64,000 nucleotides of DNA from Panax quinquefolius (Eukaryota; Streptophyta; Magnoliopsida; Apiales; Araliaceae), in assembly GCA_020205615.1 (NCBI GenBank), contig CM035163.1, forward strand, positions 56,083,899 through 56,147,898. Reading direction: 5' to 3'. Below, in pieces: positions 1-11,742 of the stretch. A model generated the notes under the pieces. It did no database searches, was not told the origin of the DNA, and saw only the letters and a list, made by a program, of their open reading frames with translations. Numbering within the stretch: position 1 is the stretch's first letter; each line of letters begins with the position of its first letter. The translations under genes and the position numbers were made by a program.

Positions 1-1071
1 TTTTTACACGAATATTGTCTCATAGACAGTATTCAAACTCAAATGGAGTCCTCATTACATTTATTATCACACTATTTCATAGAATAGTGAGGACTACTAA
101 TGCAACCATCTCGGACCATCACTCCGTTCCCCGACTAGTCCCATCTATATTCTCATTTCCTGAAGAGAACAGTGAAAGAAAAGGGTGAGCTCAACTAGCC
201 AAATAAGAAATATTATGACTAAGATAATGCAGAATAAATTATCCTTAGCCTTCAACAGTATAACAACTGATAGAATACAATAGAAAACAAGTTTTAGATT
301 AACAACTGTAGCGAAATAAGCAATCCATTAGAAGAGTCAAGTAGAACATAATGTCTACTATCTCCTCTAGATTAAAAGTCCATCGTTAATATTTCATTCC
401 TGTAATACTCATCAACAGTTCTTTGTTATACCCAAGACAAAAAGAACTCTCATCACCTGTCTTCACCTGAACCACCAAAGATTATAGTTAAATCCACAAT
501 TCATATTTATAATCATGTAAATCAACAGTTTCTCCTAGCCACAAAGGCTTAATAGAACGTTTACTCAATATCCTTACCCCAAAGGCTAAAGATATTCAAA
601 TGTAATAACAATGATCATACCAATCAGTTGTCTACCTTTGCATTACAGGCCAAAGATATTCAACTATAAAACAAATGGTCATGATCATACCAATCAATTG
701 TCTGTCAGTGCACTACGGCCAAAGACATTCAACTGTTAACTAATGGTCATGATCCTACCAATCACATCATCGAATTGTCCATGCACTACGGGCCAAGAAT
801 ATTCGTTATTATCACCAGTGGTCATGATCTTGTCATACACCTGTCCATCTTTGTACGTAAGCCAAAGATGACTTTCATCACAATATAAGCACGAGGATGA
901 TGACAATGATATAAGCATTAATCAAACGAAATCAAGGATAAATATTAAAGACTTTAAATTTATCCAGAGCTTAAAAATATCCAATTTATCAACATGATAC
1001 TGCTTTGTGGAGTAAAATTCAAGAATGATATTGTATCAAAAATGATTTGGACCGAAAAGAAATCAATTGTC

Positions 1072-1212
1072 ATGAATAGTACTTTAGGTGAATAGTAACC
1101 CGTGAATAGTACTTTAGGAATAGTACCCCGTGAATAGTACTTTATGAATAGTACTCATGAATAGTACTTTGTGAATAGTACTCGTGAATAGTACTTCATG
1201 AATAGTACTCGT
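1072..1212. repeat. GAATAGTAC short tandem array inside LTR
   Basis: About ten irregular copies of a 9-16 base unit around TGAATAGTAC(TCG/TTT). The same array is present in the other LTR copies at about 3450-3520, 34680-34790, 46450-46545, 56706-56895 and 62085-62285, with different copy numbers. Confidence 0.85.
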
Positions 1213-1384
1213 AAAAGAAAAATACCAAAGAAAATGATATTCCATGATGAGTACAAAAGAAAGAATATCTCATACGAGTATAATAGAATATACGAAACTA
1301 CAAATAGATTTTTATCCGCAATGCGGTAATCCACGTAGACAGATCATTTCCACAATTTAATAAAGAATGAATACGAAGGGTCAT

Positions 1385-1525
1385 TCACCATGCATGCGGT
1401 AGTCCGTGTAGACAGGTTATTCCAACAGAATAATAAAGAATAGAATAACAGAAGAATTTTACCATGCATACGGTAGTCCGCGTAGACAGGTTATTCTAAC
1501 AGAATAATAAAGAATGGAGTAACAA
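1385..1525. repeat. Hairpin-bearing tandem units of the LTR (short version)
   Basis: Two units of about 70 bases, each with a GGTAGTCC core (CGG-TAGT-CCG) and a following TTATTC..AACAGAATAATAAAGAATG block. These are the same modules that form longer arrays at 12775-13260, 22915-23395 and 44955-45345. Confidence 0.7.
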
Positions 1526-1996
1526 CCCTTACGAGTATTGAAAGAAAATAACTCTCTTCATGAATACGAAAGAAATAATACCCCTTACGATAGTTGAACG
1601 AAAATAATATTCCTACGAATATTGAACGAAGATGATATTCCTTATGAATATTGAACGAAAATAATATTCATACGAATATGAAAAATAATATCTCTTTAGA
1701 AAATGAAATAAATAATACCCCTTATGACTGTTGAACGAAAATAATATTCCTACGAATATTGAACGAAGATGATATTCCTTACGAATATTGAACGAAAATA
1801 ATATTCATACGAATACGAAAAATAATATCTCTTCAGAATATGAAATATATAATACCCCTTACCTCAGAAGAAGACTGAATACTAGAATAGTGAAGTAGCA
1901 GATTACTCTTCTTCTTTTTTTTCTCTATAACTTCTTTCTCTATAATTGCTTCTGTGAGTCTTAGTGAATTGGTGAGAATGAAGGAAGAATGAGCTT

Positions 1997-2005
1997 CTAT
2001 TTATA
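1997..2005 (-). promoter_or_regulatory. TATA box of LTR at 1-2531
   Basis: TATAAATAG on the minus strand, at the position where every LTR of the family has a TATA box. It supports minus orientation. Confidence 0.6.
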
Positions 2006-2531
2006 GAAAAATATAGTTTCGATAATTGCACGTTTTGGGGCTCGAAATATTATAGTATAATACCTTCATCTTTTCTTTCATTTTTAATTTAGTTCTGCAA
2101 TTATTATCAAACTTGCACCACCTCCCCTAATAGTACATCATGTGAATCAATAGTACAATCATGTGACTCAATAGTTCTATACATGTGAAAAAAATAATTA
2201 TAGTATAGTACCTTCATCTATACCTCCATTTTTAATTTAGTCATGCAAGTATTATCAATCTTGCACCACTTCCCCTAATAGTACATGCATGTGAATCAAT
2301 AGTACACACATGTGAACAAATAGTTATAAGCATGTGAATTAATAGCAATTATTTGCTCATTTATCCGATTAATTACCCGATTGGTCAATATAACCTCCAG
2401 ACATCAATTATTATCGAAATAGATGTCGATTTCCACTAACACTAATAATCCCAACACAATGGAAATATTAATTTCATCTTTAATCAACACGAACTTATTT
2501 ATCATAAATATTATAACTCATAATATTTAAC

Positions 2532-5144
2532 TGTGACGCCCCCAAAATAGGTATACATCACCCATTCTGAGTTGTCAATACATGGTACAGAAACAACTAC
2601 AACTTTATTATTATAATAAAGAAATTGTGAGTTTGAATACAAATATTATCTTCTGACAATATCTATACTCAAATAAATTCTCATCACATTTATTGATACA
2701 TTATTTTACAAAATGGTGAGGACTACTAAACAACTCTCTCTAGAACCTTCATTCCATACCCAGGCTGCATTACTCGCTATATTCTCGCCTCCCGAGAAAA
2801 ATGGAACAAAAAGGAAAAGGGTGAGCTCAACTAGCCCAAGAAGAATATTATGACTAAGATAATATACAACAAATTATCGTTAGTCTTCAACAGGAAAAAA
2901 TCTAATAGAATACAATAGACAACAAGTTTTAAATCAATATTCGCTTGTAATGAAATAATAATTCATTAGAAGAGTTAAGTAGAGAATGCAAACTACTATC
3001 TTCTATGTATGAATTTAAAAGTTCATCGCTCATCTTTTATCCCCGTAATATCAATCAATATACATCCGAATCAAATATTCATCTTTGCATTACAGGCCAA
3101 AGATATTCATCAGTTGGTCATGTTCATCTAAACACCTGTTCATCTTTGCACTACGGGCCAAAGATATTCATCAGAAATCATTCATCTTTGCACTACAGGC
3201 CAAAGATATTCAATAATATCATCATTTAAGACTGGGGATAATGAAAAATATTTTTAAAGAAACGAATCCAGTGAAACAAAATGACAAGGATTAAGGATTA
3301 AGGATTCGTACTTTGTTTTATCCATGTCCAACAATACCTCAAAAATAATCATAGTGGTGTAAAATTCAAGAATGATCAAAACATGGATACAATCAAATCT
3401 AGTATCCAGAATAAATATTTTGGGACGAAAACGAAAATTTTCATTTTTCGATGAATAGTGTTCAGATTCGTGAATAGTGTCAGTATACGTGAATAAAGGC
3501 CGATATCGTGAATAGTAACTCAACACCAAAAGTTCCAAATTTGATAAAACTTCAGATCAATATTTCAAAGATAATGATATTGAAGAAATAATATCATTCT
3601 GAAAAAAAAATATTCCTTACCTCGAAAGATCAAGATCTTTAATTTGAAACACCAGGATAAAGGCTATGACTTGAACTTGCAAGTATAGCAATACTCAAAA
3701 TATACTCAAAATACTCACAAGAATAACTCGATAATATAGAGAGAAAACTTCGATTTACGGTGTAATTTTCAATTCTAACCTAAGCACCCTATTTATAGGA
3801 AATTGCTTAGAACACCAAAGCAGAAAATTTAATATAATATTAATAAATTTATATAAATCATACGCAAACTTGGAAATTCTGATTTTAGCATATTTTGCAA
3901 CACATGTGCCCACCAACCAACCACAAAAACGTTTTTGTTATTTTAAACAATTAAAACTTCCAAAAATTAATTATTTCGGAACTCCGGAACTTCAATAATT
4001 CACAATAAATAGCCCTTTTTTCAGAAAATTCGAATCTTGCGAGTTTTTATAGGAAATTCAATTCTCTAAAACTTTGCAGAAGAAAGTTTTTCCAAATTCC
4101 AAACAGAAATTGACCGAAATCCATAAACGAGTGATTTTACAGGCTATAATCAATTTTCAGTCAATAAATGGGATCCACTAACATGTTTAACATGTTTTAA
4201 ACATTTATAGCAACAAAATACTCTTCCTCCTCGTATACTCATATATCCCACATTCGTTGTAAAAATATCACCATTATTATATTATTAAAAATATAATAAT
4301 ATATTTAAATGAATTATTTTATTAGAAAAAGATAAAATTTCAATTTTCAACAATTATCACATTAAATTTTTTTTCCATCTATATCCACATAAAAATCAAT
4401 AATTTCCTCATCATATGAATCAATAATTAATTATTCACAAATAATATTACAGAATCACAATATTGACAACCAGCAGGTTCAGGGGAGAGGGGCTTTCAAT
4501 AAGAATTTCTCCCTTCTTTGGCCATGCAATTAGGTGACCAAACCTCTCCTTAGACGAACTTTCTAGACATTGCCAATAATGTTATCTAATAATATTATTC
4601 GAGATAATATGAATTATTGTTTCGATAATGAAAAAATCTTGTGTAATGACAATTATGAAACAACAACAATATAAAATATCAACGCAAAGAATTATTAAAT
4701 CAATAAAATAAAATCTTTGAACAAGAATTACGTAACCATTATTGAGAGTAGTGTCTTCTTACGTAAGAATCAATAATTAGTGCAATACCGGTGCTACTCT
4801 TGTGTTTTAACCACCGAGTATTTTAACGGTGATAACTTGGTAATAACTACGTAGTTATTTTTAAACAACTTATATTTGTCGTTTTTCTTCATCCAATCGC
4901 TTTTCGTTATGGGGGCCCACACATGGCTCTGGCCGTCGCATCGAATATTCCCGAAGCGATCTTAATATTCCTCGACCAAACGAATATTCCCAAACAACAA
5001 TGAATATTTTATAACCACTTGCTTATTTTGAAATATTTGCGTATTTTACCCATAACTATCCACATTAATCAAATCAACCCTTACTATTTCAAAATAATAA
5101 ATAGAGAAAATTAAATTTCATTAATAATAAGTTGGGGTCTTACA
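2532..5144 (-). mobile_element. 3' LTR of a truncated minus-strand Ty3/gypsy element
   Basis: Complete LTR of about 2.61 kb, TGTGACGCCCCC at the left and GGGGTCTTACA at the right on the plus strand. It belongs to the same subfamily as the LTRs at 55785 and 61162. The five bases before it are TTAAC. The bases after it form a polypurine tract on the minus strand followed by the pol 3' end, so this is the 3' LTR. The element's other end is lost at about 5860, so no duplicated target site can be checked. Confidence 0.9.
3789..3797 (-). promoter_or_regulatory. TATA box of LTR at 2532-5144
   Basis: TATAAATAG on the minus strand followed by GGTGCTTAGG, identical in context to the boxes at 57168 and 62561. 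Confidence 0.65.
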
Positions 5145-5159
5145 ACCTCGCTCCTTATG
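5145..5159 (-). promoter_or_regulatory. Polypurine tract next to 3' LTR
   Basis: On the minus strand the bases CATAAGGAGCGAGGT lie directly against the LTR start. In LTR retrotransposons this purine run primes plus-strand DNA synthesis. Confidence 0.7.
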
Positions 5160-5860
5160 AAATTTCATCCTCGAAATTGACGCGACGCACTGGTGTTTTG
5201 AAAAGGTGAGGATACCTCGCTTTCATTTCGTTTCCAATTCCCTGGTCATTTCCTCTATAGCATGATTCCTCCACAAAACTTTAACTTGTGGTATGACCTT
5301 TCTTGGCGTAGGACATGCTCCTTCCTATCCAAGATCTTTGACGGTACCTCCTCATACGTTAAGTCTTGGCTATCTCGTCAGGTTCTAACTCTATAACGTG
5401 ATTCGGGTCTTTCACGTATTTATGAAATCTGAGATATGTGAAACACATTATGAACACGAGACATACTCGGAGAGGTAACGCGAGTTTATAGGCTACATTT
5501 CTACTACTCGGTCAAGAATTTGAAATGGACCAATAAATCGTGGATTGAGCTTTCCTCTCTTCCCAAATCTTGTAACTCCCTTCCATGGAGCAACTCATGA
5601 CAATACATGATCCCCTATACTAAATTCCACGTCCTTTCGATAAAGATCCGCATAACTCTTTTGTCGATCTTGTCTTGGTTTGTATACGTTGTCGAATCAT
5701 TTGGATCTTTTCGGTGAGTCATACGTCTTAACTCGGGTCCCAACAATGTTGCTTCACCCACCTCATCCCAACATATTGGAGAGCGACACTTTCGTCCATA
5801 TAATGCTTCAAATGGAGCCACACCTATACTTGCCTGATAACTATTATAAGATGATTGTAA
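5145..5860 (-). pseudogene. Integrase C-terminal remnant of Ty3/gypsy pol
   Basis: Broken minus-strand reading frame of the 3' end of pol. It contains the integrase segment APFEALYGRKCRSPICW (about 5830-5770), then GEATLLGPEL. Further downstream it has remnants of the tail region seen better at 14523-14933. Frames change several times and the frame near 5615-5872 ends at a stop. The upstream part of integrase and all of RT are absent, with the break at about 5855-5865 where similarity to the intact copies stops. It belongs with the LTR at 2532-5144. Confidence 0.8.
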
Positions 5861-5865
5861 AAAAT

Positions 5866-6135
5866 TCAACACAAAACCATTTTCTGGTAATTTAATTACA
5901 ATTTTACAAAATTCTGAAACTTCAAAAATTCATAATAATTAATTCGCTCATCCAAAAATTACGATTTTTTTTCCATTCCACATGAAATTTAATTCTATAC
6001 AATATTGTAATACAAATTTTCTCCAATTCTGCCTCAAACATAGAGAAACATGCTTTGCCAGAAAGTTCGTCGGAAAATATTATTGATTCGTTAAGCTTCC
6101 CACTCACATATTCACTCAATTTTTAAGATGTTACA
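5866..6135 (-). mobile_element. Probable 5' fragment of another LTR
   Basis: On the minus strand this piece starts TGTAACATCTTAAAAATTG, a style of LTR start common among large plant chromovirus LTRs, and ends at the break with the pol remnant. Only about 270 bases remain. The assignment rests on the terminus and composition and is weak. An open frame of 65 codons on the minus strand (5922-6119) shows no domain I recognise. Confidence 0.35.
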
Positions 6136-7608
6136 TGACTTTTAATTATATTTTATTTAAAAATTAAAAAATAACTTTATTTATAGAGTACTCACAAATT
6201 TCTTTTCTATTAAAAATAGGATATTTTAAAATAAAACTCCTACCACAAATAAATTCATTTCCAAAATAACACTCATATTAAAAATAGGACTCTTCCTTTT
6301 CATAATAACAGTTCTTTTTTGAACAGGATTCAAGGAGTATCCCAACAATTTTTCCTTCCATTCGAATCCATAAATATTTCAACTTAATGTTGATGAATGA
6401 GTTTTATACCTACGAATTAATCGGATACGTTTAAGCTTGAATTGTGGTTTACTGTCAAGTGTTATTGTTAAATTTTAATGTTTTTCTTGTGTTTTTAGAG
6501 GTTTTGATGTATGAGACTTGGAATGGGATTAAATGGATGGAAAGCAGCATTGAGGAAGAAATTTGGTTGTTGGCAGCTAGGATGGCGCAGGTCGGCTGAG
6601 CAATTTAAGCATACTTGTAAGCATATGATTAACATTTAAGCATACTTGTAAGCATATGACTTGAGCTTGCTTGCATATCTTGTATGACATTAACACTTAA
6701 CTCCTTCATATAATCCCTCTCATAACTCCTGGATCCTACTTGGTCCGCAATACAACACAAACAACAACACAACTTTAACCATCCATGTTCAAACCATAAT
6801 GAATAGAATGAACAACTTAATATAAGGGATTGATTGCCAAATTCTAATATCGAAAGAATGGTGTGACTTAGTATGCTCCACTCCCTTCTAGTTCCCAGTC
6901 TTGACCCTCTCTTCCTCTCTATCTATTGGACGGTTGCTTCCTTAGTTCAATTACAATGCAATAACAATGTTGGGGGGGGTGGAAGAGCTAGCTCTATATG
7001 GCTTAGCTCATTTTCATAAGTTGGGATAATAATCTCATCCCATGTCGAACTGTACCCCCATGGACTACACTAGGCAAAGACCACACCTAATGGATCATGA
7101 TGTGACCTTAGAGGTAGTTTAAAGCTAAATTATGTCATTTATGCTGATAATGGTCTGAGATAGTTATGTTGTCAAAACCCTCCCTTTTGTCTCTCATATT
7201 TCCCAGTCAAAGTGATTTTATAGGAAATTCAAAAGTTTTTTGTTGTTTAATTATCTGATCAATGATACATTAGGTACAATCTCTACTGCACATTTGGTAC
7301 ATGCGGTTTAGTTAGATAAAGCTATGAGTAAAGAATATATTCAGTTAACAACCTTTCACTCTATGACAGTTGATCTTACAAAAACAGGAGCATCAACTGA
7401 AATGCCTAGAGCTTTTCAACTGAAGATATTTCTCGATTTCATGGAGAGTTGGGACAAACCTGCTTAATTACACTTCTCAAGGAGTACTGGGGAGAAACTT
7501 TATCGTGCTAGTGTTGAATCTACATTGCATAAGAAGTCGCACTCTATTTGTTCAAAGATTATAATATCATCCAAGACGTTTATATAAAATACTCAAAGAT
7601 ATGTATAT
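6136..7608. other. Unassigned intergenic DNA with a short duplication and a coding-like patch
   Basis: No gene is supported. Two 26-base copies of ATTTAAGCATACTTGTAAGC.. lie at 6603 and 6634. A run of eight G starts at about 6972. At about 7359-7466 the plus strand reads openly (..KTGASTEMPRAFQLKIF..) to a stop, which looks like an exon fragment, but I do not recognise the protein. Confidence 0.5.
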
Positions 7609-8609
7609 TGTTGATCGATTTCACAATCAATGAATACGTGCAAGTATACACGGTCAACAAGTAATAAAGTGAAAGTAGAGTATCGTTTCCATGAGGAATT
7701 ATTTAATAAAAATCACCAAGTACTAATTCTTAATCAAACTAATTTTATTTAAACAATCTCAAATCGCGATTTTTCTAATTAACAAAACTAAATTAAAACA
7801 ATTAAAAGAGATTATTCTAAAAGAAAGTAAATAAACAAAACTAAGATTTGATTAAATTCAGATAAATAAGGATTAAGACTTCAATATCCCTAATTATGAA
7901 CTATAAATCAATTATCCAATTATCCCAATTATTATGCCTACTGAATTGTTAACAGGAATTCTCAAATGCCAAAAGCTCTTTCTCAAGTGATCATTTGCCT
8001 TCTATTTAACCTTGATTAATTTTTTGCTATATCTCTATGCAAAACAATTGAATTAAACTCGTATAATCCCAATTCCTTATGTGTTACATGCGTGAATAGA
8101 TATTCTCATTCTATTCACAAACCTAATTATTCCTTTGTGCAAATAACTAAGTCACATGATATCATGCCCAGTTCTAACCCTAGAATTCCTTTCTCAATTT
8201 CTTCTAGAGTAACAAGGTAATTACTGATCAGATAATTAATCAATAAGCATAAGGCAAGATAAACAATTCACTTCATCATAAATAATTGGAATATAATGAA
8301 TAACTAATTCATAGCCATAAAAAGTTCAATTGAAATCTTAATAAAAGAGTTAGTTCATAATTAATGAATTAAAACCAAGAATCCACAATTGAATAGACAT
8401 TAAAAGATAAAAGTATGATAAGAGAAGAGAATAGAATCTGTTGTCAGCAAATCTGTTGCTCCCCTCTTGCTCTTGCTCTTGATCTTCAATGGTCTCCAAG
8501 TTGCTTCAATCTCCAAAACTAATAAGAACTAGGGTTATGTTCTAATCTAATGGAGTGTATCTCTAGTCTAATCTATGTAATCTCCCTTTATTTTATGCCT
8601 TACATTATG

Positions 8610-8617
8610 TATTTATA
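8610..8617 (-). promoter_or_regulatory. TATA box of solo LTR 7609-9360
   Basis: TATAAATA on the minus strand, about 0.75 kb from the presumed LTR start at 9360. Confidence 0.45.
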
Positions 8618-8699
8618 GGTTACAAGTCCAATTTTTAGCTTAGGAACAAACCCAATCCAATTTGGAGTCAAAAAGGTGTCAAAATTCGCCCAAAACGCA

Positions 8700-8815
8700 T
8701 CCAGGCCGCACCAAGCTCTTCCCCCAGCACCCCAGCGCTGGGCACGACGCTCAGACACTGCTCTCCAGCGCCCCAGCGCTGGGCATAGGCCTATTTTGGG
8801 CGCCCCGGCGCTGCC
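8700..8815. repeat. GC-rich palindromic boxes in solo LTR
   Basis: CCCAGCGCTGGG occurs at 8731-8742 and 8772-8783, with a variant CGCCCCGGCGCTG at 8801. Two copies are perfect 12-base palindromes. The block stands out from AT-rich surroundings. Confidence 0.8.
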
Positions 8816-9360
8816 CCATGTTCTGACATTTTCTACTCTGACGTCCTCTGGTAAAACGACCATAACCTTTGATCCGGGAGGAGTTACAGGGCCTGCAACC
8901 TATCAAATCAAAGATATCAACGAGATCTACAACTTTCATTATTTGAGGATTGAGAAATTCTGGGCGGATGAAGGCTGAAATTGAGCTGGAAGTGACTGCT
9001 ATGCAAATGACCACCCAAAACCATGACGTTCGACGTCCGTTGGTACAACGTTCATAACTCTTGCATCCGAACTCCAATTAGAATAATTCAAAATGTTCCG
9101 GAAAGCTAAGACGATGCTCTTCAATGTAAGCTAAGTTTCAAACCAAGAATATGAAGTAAGCATGAAAGCCCAAATGATGTCCGGTTTGCTTTTCTTTGCA
9201 TTTTCTTTGCTTTTCCTTACCAATAGCCGCTCACACCGCTCCCAAACGTATAACCTACAAAATGAACACAAAATGTATGAAAAGTAACTAAGACACATAA
9301 ATATAAGCAACTAATTCAAGTAAAAGATACCAGAGAAGTGTATATAAAATCCACTTATCA

Positions 9361-9692
9361 TATATGTAGTTATTGCATCATGCATGATCTACATATGCAT
9401 TGAGACAAGTCTACATCTTTTTTTTTTTTGCATATTCATAGTTATAATATAAATATACGCCTCTGTTCAGTTACTTAACCAACAAAATTTTTTTGCCAGT
9501 CTCCCCTAAAATATGGACTATCCACATGCATGAGGGCATGTATATATAGCCACTTGTAGGCACCCAAGATACAACCCAAGAGAAATATACAAATTCTCAA
9601 TATAATAAGAGCAAAAAAATAACGAATGGATGCAAAAACAATAAAAAGTACCAGAAAATTAAAAACTTTCTTTTCATTAGTAAAACAAATAT

Positions 9693-9757
<65 letters not shown>

Positions 9758-10244
9758 ATGAATTTGTCTTTGTATCTATGAATCTATTTTTGTGTATCCT
9801 AAACACAGATAAAAATGACTCTAAAGTTCAAAACACTTCGAAAAAGTTAGTCTGTCTAAATAGAATATGCAATATTCCAACCAAGTATTTGTATTTGTAA
9901 CTGGACTAAATTAGAAAATGGGGAGTAACTTGAAGAAATGAAGTAGACTACTTTTGACTGTTAAAAATAGATGGTCAGTCTAGATGTTGTTTCATCTATT
10001 CTTGCTGACGTGAAACAAAAAAAATTCACCTAGTATATCAAAGCTTTAAAGCTTTTCGTTTGCTATCTTGATGAAGGAAAAAAAACCTTACATAACTAAT
10101 ATACTCCACAAACAAGCTAAAAGATGTTTTGTTTTTTAATGAGTGGACTAAAAGTTCAGGAGTGCCAAACTCGCGCATTCATTATTAAGACTTTTCGTAG
10201 TCTCTCTCTCTTTCTCTCTCTAAATCTATTTATCTAAATATGGG
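9361..10244. other. Unassigned DNA with CT/TA microsatellite
   Basis: AT-rich DNA without a supported gene. It continues the sequence interrupted by the solo LTR at 7609. A (CT)n tract at about 9693-9711 runs straight into (TA)n at 9711-9753. Confidence 0.6.
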
Positions 10245-10548
10245 TAAAATGCATATGTTGCTCCTGAACTTTAGGTGTTTTTGGATATTGAACCTCTTTC
10301 TTTTAGTTAACGCAAATTGAGGCCCCTTTTGTTCGAAAATTTGGATATTGAGCCCCCAGGCGCCACATGTGTGTTGACCTCCCTACGTGGCACACGTGGC
10401 ACCGCTGATGTAGACATTTTTGCCATGTGGAACCGCTTACATGTGCAGTTTTCAATTAATTGTCAAAAAGCACGCCCCCAAGAATCGAACTCAAAACCTC
10501 AAACTTGGGAACTTTGATCATGAGACCAACTGAGCTACATGTACAAGA
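10245..10548 (-). repeat. tRNA-headed interspersed repeat (SINE-like)
   Basis: Read on the minus strand from 10548, the sequence opens with a tRNA-like head: TAGCTCAGTTGG resembles a pol III A box and GAGTTCGATTC a B box, about 40 bases apart. A body follows with TTTTTGACAATTAAT and phrases such as GTTCAATATCCAAA. A related head and the same GACAATTAAT junction occur on the plus strand at 30775-30870. The head lacks a convincing acceptor stem, so it is not a working tRNA. The boundaries are approximate and no flanking duplication was found. Confidence 0.45.
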
Positions 10549-10656
10549 CTATTTGTTACTTTAGAAAAATGATTAAGATTTATACCAAATCAATTAATTT
10601 CCCCTAGCAAAATATTAAAAGGATTATACCAAATTAATTTATTATTATTATTATTA

Positions 10657-10911
10657 CTAGTAATTGCCCGTGCTTGAAGGCACGACGTAACAAAAAATTA
10701 GATTAAAATTCAAAAAAATACTACATTACCTAAATGCTTTTTGCAACCTAAAATAACTTACAATTACACATAACAATTATCATAATTCTCTACACCACCA
10801 CAATAATTAATTTTTCTTTAAAAATAGATATCCAGAAAAATCTAAACCTATCAACAAAACTTACAAATCATCAATAACAATTTTCATAATTTACCACATC
10901 ACCACAATAAC
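10657..10911 (-). mobile_element. Helitron 3' end
   Basis: On the minus strand the sequence reads CGTGC-CTTCAA-GCACG, a 5-bp hairpin (10669-10684). Then come 8 bases and CTAG, with host T next. A short GC hairpin just before a terminal CTRR is the Helitron 3' signature. The element body extends right from 10657. Its 5' TC end was not found, and the microsatellite at 10912 may lie inside it or bound it. It is probably a non-autonomous copy, since no Rep/helicase coding is visible. Confidence 0.55.
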
Positions 10912-10912
10912 A

Positions 10913-10963
<51 letters not shown>

Positions 10964-11057
10964 GTTTTTGTTGTTGTTGTTATTATTATTATTAATACTA
11001 CTATTAAAGTTATAATAATAATAATAATTATAATTATTATTACAATTATAATTATTG

Positions 11058-11095
<38 letters not shown>

Positions 11096-11150
11096 GTTAT
11101 TATTGTTATTATTGTTATTATTAATAATAATTATAATAAGAATTATGATA

Positions 11151-11185
<35 letters not shown>

Positions 11186-11228
11186 TAATTAATAATAATA
11201 GTAATAGTAATAATAATTATAATTATTC

Positions 11229-11265
<37 letters not shown>

Positions 11266-11547
11266 TTTATTATTATTATTATTATAATAATAGTAATTAT
11301 AATTATAATAGTAATAATTATAATATTAATATTAATAATGTAATTATAATAATAATTATTATTACTATTATTAAAAAATAATAATTATTATTAGTACTAT
11401 TATAATAATAATTATTATTATCTTATAATAATAATAATAATTATTATTATTATAATTATTATTATTATTATTATTGTTGTTATTATTATTATTATTATTA
11501 TTATTTTAGTAGTAGTAGTAATTATTATTATTATTATTATAGTAGTA

Positions 11548-11586
<39 letters not shown>

Positions 11587-11643
11587 GTAGCAGTAATTAT
11601 TATTATTATTATTAATATTATTATTATAGTAGTTGTAGTAGTA

Positions 11644-11742
<99 letters not shown>
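10912..11742. repeat. Long mixed ATT/AAT microsatellite
   Basis: About 830 bases of almost pure 3-base repeats, mainly (TTA)n with blocks of (TAA)n, (TTG)n, (TAG)n and mixtures. Switches between TTA and TAA blocks make it locally self-complementary. A retrotransposon interrupts it at 11743, and more of the repeat follows at 24684. Open frames here (poly-Ile, poly-Asn) are artefacts of the repeat. Confidence 0.9.

Larger units (their letters stand above)
1..2531 (-). mobile_element. Ty3/gypsy LTR, cut by window edge and by next LTR
   Basis: This is an LTR of the dominant family in minus orientation. The window starts roughly 90-130 bases inside it, compared with the copies at 11743 and 61162. 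It shares the block GGGTGAGCTCAACTAGCC (184-201), the AAAGATATTCA modules (about 590-800), a GAATAGTAC array and a reversed TATA box with the other copies. Its last part (2390-2531) matches the LTR at 33940-34080 in reverse. It stops abruptly at 2531 where the next LTR begins, and about 0.7 kb of its expected end is missing from the window. The simplest reading is that the next element inserted here. Confidence 0.8.
7609..9360 (-). mobile_element. Solo LTR of a second retrotransposon family
   Basis: A 1752-base unit with TG..CA ends (TGTTGATCGATTTC .. CCACTTATCA) and a perfect 5-base target duplication TATAT on both sides (7604-7608 and 9361-9365). It contains no internal coding region and no primer site at either edge, so it is a solo LTR. 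A TATAAATA box on the minus strand suggests minus orientation. It is unrelated to the dominant family. It contains a GC-rich block of palindromes at about 8700-8815. Confidence 0.85.

Noticed and set aside
8600..9077. Open frames of 87-108 codons in the GC-rich block
   Set aside because: They lie in a solo LTR with a perfect target duplication. Openness comes from the locally high GC content, and no domain is visible.
10470..10548. tRNA gene on the minus strand
   Set aside because: The A and B boxes are recognisable but acceptor and anticodon stems do not form; a similar head at 30775 indicates a repeat family.
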